Of a DNA stretch of 10,129 nt, positions 5,692-10,129 are shown piece by piece. The stretch covers positions 1-10,129 of the forward strand of contig CADCWJ010000334.1 in assembly GCA_902806365.1 (NCBI GenBank), written 5' to 3'. Positions within the stretch are counted from its first letter, which is position 1; each line of letters opens with the position of its first letter. The notes under the pieces were generated by a model. That model was not told where the DNA came from, ran no database searches, and saw only the letters and a program-made list of their open reading frames with translations. A program made the translations under genes and the position numbers. Source of the stretch: an uncultured Thermomicrobiales bacterium (GTDB taxonomy: Bacteria > Chloroflexota > Chloroflexia > Thermomicrobiales > UBA6265).

Positions 5692-5711
5692 GGCCGCGCA
5701 TTTGCGCGGTC
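5692..5711 (+). promoter_or_regulatory. Hairpin in the dioxygenase mRNA leader
   Basis: GGCCGCGC (5692-5699) pairs with GCGCGGTC (5704-5711), one pair being a wobble, around the four-base loop ATTT. It sits between promoter C and the ribosome-binding region. It has no counterpart in the degenerate leader copy at 4298-4384 and accounts for most of the length difference between the two. It could stabilise the mRNA or modulate expression; no T tract follows, so it is not an obvious terminator. Confidence 0.4.
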
Positions 5712-5766
5712 AACCACCAGACTACAGGCATGCTTTTCCTCAGCGTAATATGCAAAGGCGAGCGAC

Positions 5767-6585
5767 ATGGTGACGACAACCAGAGCGGCAGGTCATCTCA
5801 CAGCCGAGCAACTGGAGCGGTTCGAGCATGACGGGCATCTCGTGATCGAGGGGCTGTACACGCCGGAAGATGTTGCGCTGCTCAACGAGACATTCGCCGA
5901 GGTGCATCGCAACGGACCGGTCAAGGGCTATTTCAACCCGGTGCCGGAGGCCAAGGCGAACGGCGATCCGCTGAAGATGTACCCGCGGATCATGCATCCG
6001 CACCGCTTCAACGAGGTCGCGCGGCGTTACCTGCTCGATCCCCGGCTGGAGCCGATCCTGACGGATCTCTTCGGCGAGGAGCCGCTGGCGACCCAGAGCA
6101 TGCTCTACTTCAAGCCTCCGACCGGCCGGGGTCAGGCCCTGCACCAGGACAATTTCTACCTGAACGTCGAGCCGGGAACCTGCATCGCGGCCTGGCTTGC
6201 GCTCGATGTCGTGGATCGCGACAACGGCGGGCTCGAAGTCGTCCCCGGCACGCACAAGATGGACCTCTTCTGCCCGGAAGAGGCGGACGCGTCGGTCTCG
6301 TTCACGCGGGAGTACGTTCCACCGCCACCGGGCCTGACGCCGGTTCCGGTCGACATGCAGCCGGGCGACATGCTCTTCTTCAACGGCACGCTGGTCCACG
6401 GTTCCGGTCCAAACACGACCACGGACCGGTTCCGGCGCTCCTTCATCTGCCACTACATCGGGCGCTCGGCAGAGCGGATGTCGGAATGGTATCGGCCGAT
6501 CCTGACCTTCACCGGCGACGAGGTCGTGATCGATGCCAACGAGGGCGGCGGACCCTGTGGCACTGAAGCCGCCGGGCCGCACTGA
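5767..6585 (+). CDS. Phytanoyl-CoA dioxygenase (PhyH) family protein
   Basis: This 272-residue protein is an Fe(II)-dependent dioxygenase of the PhyH family, which uses 2-oxoglutarate and O2 to hydroxylate small molecules. The N-terminal LERFEHDGHLVIEGL (about 16-30) is the usual PhyH opening. The iron ligands are His126 and Asp128 in LHQDNFY, and His211 in LVHGSGPN. An arginine at 221-224 in DRFRRSF should bind the 2-oxoglutarate carboxylate. NGGLEVVPGTHK (153-164) is the conserved strand-turn before the distal histidine. Length is typical. ATG at 5767 has AGGCGAG just upstream. The Gfo/Idh gene begins 43 bases after the stop, so they are probably co-transcribed from promoter C. Bacterial relatives act on many metabolites; the oxidoreductase neighbours suggest a sugar, cyclitol or diol, which is inference. 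Confidence 0.88.
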   Translation: MVTTTRAAGHLTAEQLERFEHDGHLVIEGLYTPEDVALLNETFAEVHRNGPVKGYFNPVPEAKANGDPLKMYPRIMHPHRFNEVARRYLLDPRLEPILTDLFGEEPLATQSMLYFKPPTGRGQALHQDNFYLNVEPGTCIAAWLALDVVDRDNGGLEVVPGTHKMDLFCPEEADASVSFTREYVPPPPGLTPVPVDMQPGDMLFFNGTLVHGSGPNTTTDRFRRSFICHYIGRSAERMSEWYRPILTFTGDEVVIDANEGGGPCGTEAAGPH

Positions 6586-6628
6586 CCCAGACACGCATTC
6601 CAAACGGACGAAAGGACACCGACCGCTC

Positions 6629-7630
6629 GTGACAGAGACTGCCAACACCACCCGCTGGGGGATTCTCAGCACCGGCCGGATCGCGGGGCTGTTCGCCACC
6701 GGGCTCGCTTCGGCGCCCGGCGCGGAACTTGTCGCGGTCGGCTCGCGCAGCCAGGAATCCGCCGATCGCTTCGGGGACAGGTTCGACATTCCACGGCGGC
6801 ACGCCTCCTACGCCGACCTCGCGGCGGACCCCGAGGTCGATGTGATCTACGTCGCGACTCCGCACCCGGGGCACAAGGAGGCCGCGCTGACCTGCATTGC
6901 GGCGGGCAAGAACGTGCTTTGCGAGAAGCCGTTCGCGCTCAACGTGGGCGAGGCGACCGAGATGGTCGAGGCCGCCCGGGCAAAGGGCGTGTTCCTGATG
7001 GAAGCGATGTGGACGCGGTTCCGGCCGGCCATGGTCAAGGTCCGGGAGGTGCTCGCGTCCGGCGCGATCGGGGACATCACCCTGGTCACGGCGAACATCG
7101 GCTGGCAGGCCGGGTTCGACCCTGCCTCCCGGCTCTACGACCCGGAACTGGGGGGAGGAGCGCTACTGGATGGCGGGGTCTATCCGCTCTCGTTCGTCTC
7201 GATGGTGCTCGGCGCGCCGAGCGAGGTGACCGGGGTCGCCGTCCTTGGCAAAACGGGCGTGGACGAGCAGGAAGCGATCTCGCTGCTGCATCCCTCCAGG
7301 GCGGTCGCCTGCGTCGGGGTCACGATCCGCGCGAACCCGATCAGCCTGGCGACGATCGTCGGCACGCAGGGCCGAATCCAGATCGACCACGACTTTCACA
7401 AGCCGACCAGCTTCACCGTCTCTGTCGATGGCCAGGAGCCGGAGCGTCACGAGTACCCGCTGGACGAAGGCAACGGCTACCAGTTCGAGGCGATCCACGT
7501 CATGGACTGCCTGCAGCAGGGGCTGACCGAGAGTCCGGTCATGCCGCTCGACGAATCGCTGACGATCATGAACACGATGGACTCGCTGCGCGCCCAATGG
7601 GGCGTGCGTTATCCGCAGGAGACCGGGTAG
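6629..7630 (+). CDS. Gfo/Idh/MocA family oxidoreductase, dihydrodiol-dehydrogenase-like
   Basis: This 333-residue NAD(P)-dependent oxidoreductase starts at GTG 6629, which puts the Rossmann strand WGILSTGRIA at residues 10-19. An upstream ATG at 6533 would overlap the dioxygenase gene and add 32 residues with no family match. AAAGGA lies 12 bases upstream. Motifs are the nucleotide-binding loop GxxxxGRIA (11-19), VATPHPGH (76-82), the family signature CEKPFALN (98-105) with Lys100, and MEAMWTRFRP (124-133). GGGALLDGGVYPLSF (175-189) carries the presumed catalytic Tyr185. The last two motifs are characteristic of dimeric dihydrodiol dehydrogenase / D-xylose dehydrogenase relatives. It would oxidise a sugar or trans-diol hydroxyl, or run in reverse. 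It is the second gene of the probable operon with the dioxygenase. Confidence 0.9.
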   Translation: MTETANTTRWGILSTGRIAGLFATGLASAPGAELVAVGSRSQESADRFGDRFDIPRRHASYADLAADPEVDVIYVATPHPGHKEAALTCIAAGKNVLCEKPFALNVGEATEMVEAARAKGVFLMEAMWTRFRPAMVKVREVLASGAIGDITLVTANIGWQAGFDPASRLYDPELGGGALLDGGVYPLSFVSMVLGAPSEVTGVAVLGKTGVDEQEAISLLHPSRAVACVGVTIRANPISLATIVGTQGRIQIDHDFHKPTSFTVSVDGQEPERHEYPLDEGNGYQFEAIHVMDCLQQGLTESPVMPLDESLTIMNTMDSLRAQWGVRYPQETG

Positions 7631-7702
7631 TTATTCATCCGCAAGCGATCTTCTGCCGCCGCTGGCAAGAGCGAACGACCGGATATCACGACGCCGGTGT
7701 AG

Positions 7703-7767
7703 GGGCGGACTAGCGGACAATGACGCAAATGTCCCCCTAAACGATGCATGTCCGCGTATGTCCGCCC
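7703..7767. promoter_or_regulatory. Inverted-repeat cluster (GGACA / TGTCC half-sites) upstream of the aldo/keto reductase
   Basis: GGGCGGAC (7703-7710) plus GCGGACA (7713-7719) are mirrored by TGTCCGC (7749-7755) plus GTCCGCCC (7760-7767), so two blocks on each side are complementary. A further TGTCC (7730-7734) pairs with GGACA (7715-7719) as a tighter repeat around ATGACGCAAA. In all there are five GGAC(A/T)-type half-sites in 65 bases, between the Gfo/Idh stop and the aldo/keto reductase start. It could be a multi-site operator or, as RNA, alternative hairpins (attenuator or processing site). I found no convincing -35/-10 pair in 7631-7861, so the reductase may also be read from promoter C. 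Confidence 0.45.
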
Positions 7768-7861
7768 GGTGTTGACCCCAGCGCGCGTGACGCTTGTCGC
7801 CGCGCTTTCAGCAGACGGCTCACCCCCTTCGCCTCACTTCTCCAGGAGGAACCCACATCCC

Positions 7862-8842
7862 ATGGCCATGCAATACGGAACGCTCACCGGTGTCGACAAG
7901 CAGGTCTCGCGGCTGGTGCAGGGCACCATCCCGCTCTCCTCCGATCGCGAGGCGGAGAGCATGGCCCTGCTCGACGCCGTCTACGAGTCGGGCGGACGCA
8001 CGTTTGACACCGCCCATGGCTACGGCAATGGCGATTGCGAGCGGGTGCTCGGGCGCTGGTACGGCAGCCGGGGCGTACGCGACGAGCTCGTGGTCCTGGG
8101 CAAGGGCGCGCACCCCTACAACGGACGGGTGCGGGTTACCCCGGAGGACATCACGTCCGATCTTCACGAATCGCTGGAGCGGCAGGGGACCGATTTCTTC
8201 GACATCTACGTGCTGCACCGGGATAACCCGGATGTCCCGGTCGGACCGATCGTGGAAGTCCTGAACGAGCACAAGAAGGCGGGCAAGATCGGCGTGTTCG
8301 GCGGCTCGAACTGGGCCGCCTCGCGGATCGCCGAAGCCAACGACTACGCGAAGGAGCACGGGCTGGAACCGTTCCGGGTGAGCAGCCCGAACTTCAGCCT
8401 GGCGGTCCAGATCCAGCCACCGTGGGAAGGCTGCCTGAGCATTTCCGGCGAGCCCGGCAAAGCGGATCGCGACTGGTATGCCGAGAACGGGATCCCGATC
8501 TTCCCCTGGTCGAGCCTGGCCGGCGGCTTTTTCTCGGGCCGGTTCCGGCGCGACAACCTCGACACGTTCGACGAGTACCTCGACAAGCTGTGCGTCACCA
8601 GCTACTGCAGCGAGGAAAATTTTCGGCGACTCGATCGGGTCGAAGAGACGGCGAAGCGCTACGACATGTCGATCCCGCAGGTCGCGATGGCTTACGTGAT
8701 GAGCCAGCCGATGGAGGTGTTCGCGCTCGTCGGGTGCCGGACCGGAGCCGAGTTCGCCGACAACGCGGCGGTGCTGGACCGGCGGCTGACGGAAGACGAA
8801 CTGGCCTGGCTCGACCTGCGGAGCGACGAGCGCCCCTGGTAG
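7862..8842 (+). CDS. Aldo/keto reductase
   Basis: This 326-residue NADPH-type aldo/keto reductase has a (beta/alpha)8 barrel. The catalytic tetrad is visible: Asp49 in TFDTA, Tyr54 in HGYG, Lys81 in LGKGAH and His119 in VLHRD. Later cofactor-side segments are GGSNW (about 142-146), PWSSLAGGFFSG (about 217-228) and VGCRTGAEFADN near 290. ATG at 7862 is preceded by AGGAGGA (7844-7850) at 11 bases. A longer frame from 7748 is possible but starts inside the inverted-repeat cluster. The enzyme reduces an aldehyde or ketone, or oxidises the alcohol, on a sugar-like or aromatic substrate; the specific one cannot be read. It lies 231 bases after the Gfo/Idh gene on the same strand and probably belongs to the same pathway. 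It ends before a strong hairpin at 8864-8905. Confidence 0.9.
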   Translation: MAMQYGTLTGVDKQVSRLVQGTIPLSSDREAESMALLDAVYESGGRTFDTAHGYGNGDCERVLGRWYGSRGVRDELVVLGKGAHPYNGRVRVTPEDITSDLHESLERQGTDFFDIYVLHRDNPDVPVGPIVEVLNEHKKAGKIGVFGGSNWAASRIAEANDYAKEHGLEPFRVSSPNFSLAVQIQPPWEGCLSISGEPGKADRDWYAENGIPIFPWSSLAGGFFSGRFRRDNLDTFDEYLDKLCVTSYCSEENFRRLDRVEETAKRYDMSIPQVAMAYVMSQPMEVFALVGCRTGAEFADNAAVLDRRLTEDELAWLDLRSDERPW

Positions 8843-8863
8843 CGACTGGCGAGATCTCCCGGC

Positions 8864-8905
8864 CACACGACCGCCGTGACCGAGTCCGGTCGCGGCGGTC
8901 GTGTG
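8864..8905. terminator. Perfect 13-bp inverted repeat between converging genes
   Basis: CACACGACCGCCG (8864-8876) is an exact inverted repeat of CGGCGGTCGTGTG (8893-8905). The stem extends inward by a wobble and four pairs to a 6-base loop GAGTCC, giving about 18 pairs. It lies 21 bases after the aldo/keto reductase stop and 6 bases from the stop of the minus-strand regulator gene, so it can terminate both transcripts. No T tract is present on either side. Confidence 0.75.
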
Positions 8906-8911
8906 CGTCGA

Positions 8912-9697
8912 TCAGGGCGTGCCTTCGGCGCGGTCGGCGTTGGCGTGGATGGCATCATGCAGCCACTGCGCCAGCCCTGGTGCCAGGTCCTCGTACGTTC
9001 TGGTGAACCGCTCATCCGCAAGGCACATGTCCGCCAGGTTGCGGTGCATCGCGGGCGAGCAATCCCACATCAAGCTCACCCACCGGCGGTGCTCCTCCGC
9101 CAGCGCCATTGCCGCCGCGCTGTCCGGGGCGTGACCGGCCCGGAAGCCCGCGACGAGACTGGCATGCAGCGCGTCGGTGTCGGCGGCGTAACGAGCCCAG
9201 TCGTCCTTCGTGAAGCCTGCCGTGCGCGACTGCGACTGCTTCCAGGCATCGGTCTCGCCCCACCGCTGCCTGGCCTCGGCTTCCCACTCCTCGTTGTATG
9301 ACGTGCCGAAAACCTCCAGCTTCTCTTCGGATGTCAGGGTGTTCCCCGTCATGCGTGCCTCCAGTTCCTTGTCCACCGCCGCGATCATCACCGCCGTCCG
9401 TCGCAACCGCTCCGCCAGCAGCTCGCGCTGGCGGCGGAGATGGTCGACAGGATCACGTGCAGGGTCGTCGAGCAAGGTCGCGATGCGATCGAGCGGGAAC
9501 CCGAGCTCCCGGTAGAACAGGATCCGGCCCAGGCGGTCGAGATCGGCGGCGCCGTACCGCCGGTATCCGGCCCCGGTGCGTCCGGATGGCGTCAGCAACC
9601 CGATCTCGCCGTAGTGGTGCAATGTCCGCACGGTCACCCCGGCGAGCCGGGCCACTTCGCCAACGGAATACGTCCCGGTTGTCGTGGTCTCGCCCAT
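8912..9697 (-). CDS. MerR-family regulator with TipAS antibiotic-recognition domain
   Basis: This 261-residue protein is close in length to TipAL (253). The N-terminal winged helix-turn-helix reads YSVGEVARLAGVTVRTLHHY (10-29), followed by GLLTPSGRTGAGYRRY and the DLDRLGRILFYRELGF helix. A coiled-coil dimerisation segment spans about 85-120. The C-terminal domain (about 130-255) has the TipAS pattern: EARQRWGETDAWKQSQ, FTKDDW, LAEEHRRWVS, MWDCSPAMHRNLADM and DERFTRTYEDLAPGL. In TipAL a cysteine of this last region forms a covalent bond with thiopeptide antibiotics; Cys213 here sits at the matching place. ATG 9697 is chosen because the domain starts there and AGGGA lies six bases upstream. The longer frame from 9835 would run through the promoter. 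It probably activates its own promoter (9757-9787) and perhaps remote genes. Confidence 0.9.
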   Translation of the reverse strand: MGETTTTGTYSVGEVARLAGVTVRTLHHYGEIGLLTPSGRTGAGYRRYGAADLDRLGRILFYRELGFPLDRIATLLDDPARDPVDHLRRQRELLAERLRRTAVMIAAVDKELEARMTGNTLTSEEKLEVFGTSYNEEWEAEARQRWGETDAWKQSQSRTAGFTKDDWARYAADTDALHASLVAGFRAGHAPDSAAAMALAEEHRRWVSLMWDCSPAMHRNLADMCLADERFTRTYEDLAPGLAQWLHDAIHANADRAEGTP

Positions 9698-9756
9698 TGC
9701 CGTCCCTGTCCTAGTCCGCACGATCCCAGGGTCGTTGATCGACCCCGACCGTGCCC

Positions 9757-9787
9757 ACGGTAGGGCCTTACGCTGCGTCAGGGTCAA
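9757..9787 (-). promoter_or_regulatory. MerR-type autoregulated promoter with 19-bp spacer and palindromic operator
   Basis: On the minus strand TTGACC (9787-9782) and TACCGT (9762-9757) are separated by exactly 19 bases. This over-long spacer is the hallmark of promoters that MerR-family proteins activate by untwisting DNA. Inside it lies a near-perfect palindrome: on the minus strand CCTGACGC, a central A, and GCGTAAGG (9782-9766), with seven of eight positions symmetric. The start site would be near 9750, giving a leader of about 50 bases before the regulator's ATG at 9697. The regulator is the only gene downstream, so the site indicates autoregulation. Confidence 0.8.
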
Positions 9788-9858
9788 GGGGGTGAAGGGA
9801 TCCGGCGGATCAGGGACCGGCGATTGCCGCCTCATCGACTTTGGATAAGGGCGCCTAA

Positions 9859-10129
9859 TCAGGTCAGCTCGGGCAGGGCGAGGAGGCCATCGAGGTCGAG
9901 CGGGCGGGTCACCATCGCGAGGTTGCCCTGCTCGTCCTTCGGCCAGTCGGCGCAGTCGCGGTCCCAGTAGAGCTCGACACCGTTGCCGTCCGGGTCGTTG
10001 AGGTAGAGCGCCTCGCTCACGCCGTGGTTGGAGGCCCCCGTCGGCGGGACGCCGTGACGGAGCAGACGGCGGAGCGCATCGGCCAGCTCCTCGCGCCGGG
10101 CGTAGAGGATCGCGATGTGGTAGAGCCCG
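9859..10129 (-). CDS. VOC-family extradiol dioxygenase / glyoxalase-like protein, 3' part
   Basis: This is the last 89 codons of a gene that enters from the right edge; it ends at TGA 9861-9859. The fragment is a C-terminal vicinal oxygen chelate module. LYHIAILYARREELADALRR carries a putative metal-ligand His, HGVSEALYL a second conserved His, and NDPDGNGVELYWDR the metal-ligand Glu. The ending MVTRPLDLDGLLAL is typical of CatE-like 'catechol 2,3-dioxygenase-related' proteins of about 280-300 residues. These bind Fe(II) or another divalent metal and cleave catechols or act on related substrates; many members are uncharacterised. The regulator gene lies downstream on the same strand, but its own promoter and 160 bases separate them, so they are probably not one operon. 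Confidence 0.85.
   Translation of the reverse strand, partial: GLYHIAILYARREELADALRRLLRHGVPPTGASNHGVSEALYLNDPDGNGVELYWDRDCADWPKDEQGNLAMVTRPLDLDGLLALPELT

Noticed and set aside
5740..6789. 349-codon minus-strand frame opposite the dioxygenase and the start of the Gfo/Idh gene
   Set aside because: It spans two genuine genes, has no family motif and reads as a mirror of their codon bias.
7748..7861. N-terminal extension of the aldo/keto reductase from ATG 7748
   Set aside because: It starts inside an inverted repeat without a ribosome binding site, while ATG 7862 follows AGGAGGA at 11 bases.
7820..8866. 348-codon minus-strand frame opposite the aldo/keto reductase
   Set aside because: The plus strand has the full catalytic tetrad and a good ribosome binding site; the minus frame is an Arg/Val/Asp-rich shadow.
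9698..9835. N-terminal extension of the MerR regulator from an ATG at 9835
   Set aside because: The extension would be translated from its own promoter and operator (9757-9787) and has no similarity to the family; ATG 9697 fits the domain start and has a ribosome binding site.

Overview
The window is high-GC bacterial DNA with short intergenic gaps, Shine-Dalgarno-led genes and frequent GTG starts. The gene set (TipA-type MerR regulator, Gfo/Idh and aldo/keto reductases, phytanoyl-CoA dioxygenase-like enzyme, DsrE-like protein) and a dispersed repeat carrying CTGAGCGAAGTCGAAG would suit Chloroflexota (Thermomicrobia-like) or a similar high-GC soil or thermophilic lineage. That placement is inference. 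I see no plasmid, phage, transposase, CRISPR, tRNA or rRNA signature.

Left part (1-2608). The 3' end of a SnoaL-like gene is followed by a 341-base gap. The gap holds a minus-strand promoter, two inverted repeats and a strong hairpin. A class III aminotransferase (minus strand) and a small DsrE-family protein (plus strand) diverge from about 1791-1963. The DsrE gene then converges on a nucleotidyltransferase gene across a long hairpin.

Middle (2609-4752). A DUF4037-like nucleotidyltransferase and a small P-loop kinase both lie on the minus strand, with a dispersed repeat between them. A 507-base stretch follows with no convincing gene. It holds a good sigma70-type promoter, a degenerate copy of the dioxygenase gene's leader whose ATG is changed to ATA, a 15-bp hairpin, and a second promoter that reads into an FkbM-family methyltransferase gene.

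Right-centre (4753-8842). The plus-strand run is FkbM methyltransferase, PhyH-like dioxygenase, Gfo/Idh/MocA oxidoreductase and aldo/keto reductase. The dioxygenase has its own promoter overlapping the methyltransferase stop and is very likely co-transcribed with the Gfo/Idh gene 43 bases downstream. The set looks like oxidation and reduction of a sugar-, cyclitol- or diol-like compound, but no substrate can be read from sequence. An inverted-repeat cluster lies before the aldo/keto reductase.

Right end (8843-10129). A perfect 13-bp inverted repeat separates the aldo/keto reductase from a convergent TipA-like MerR regulator. The regulator's own promoter has the 19-bp spacer and centred palindrome expected for MerR autoregulation. 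The last gene is the 3' part of a vicinal-oxygen-chelate dioxygenase or glyoxalase.

The most unusual signal is a set of three closely similar promoters (4270, 4654 and 5642). They share a TTGCRC / 16-bp spacer / TATGAT-like layout and sequence around it. One of them heads a duplicated leader with no intact gene. I did not find a recognisable new defence or mobile system.
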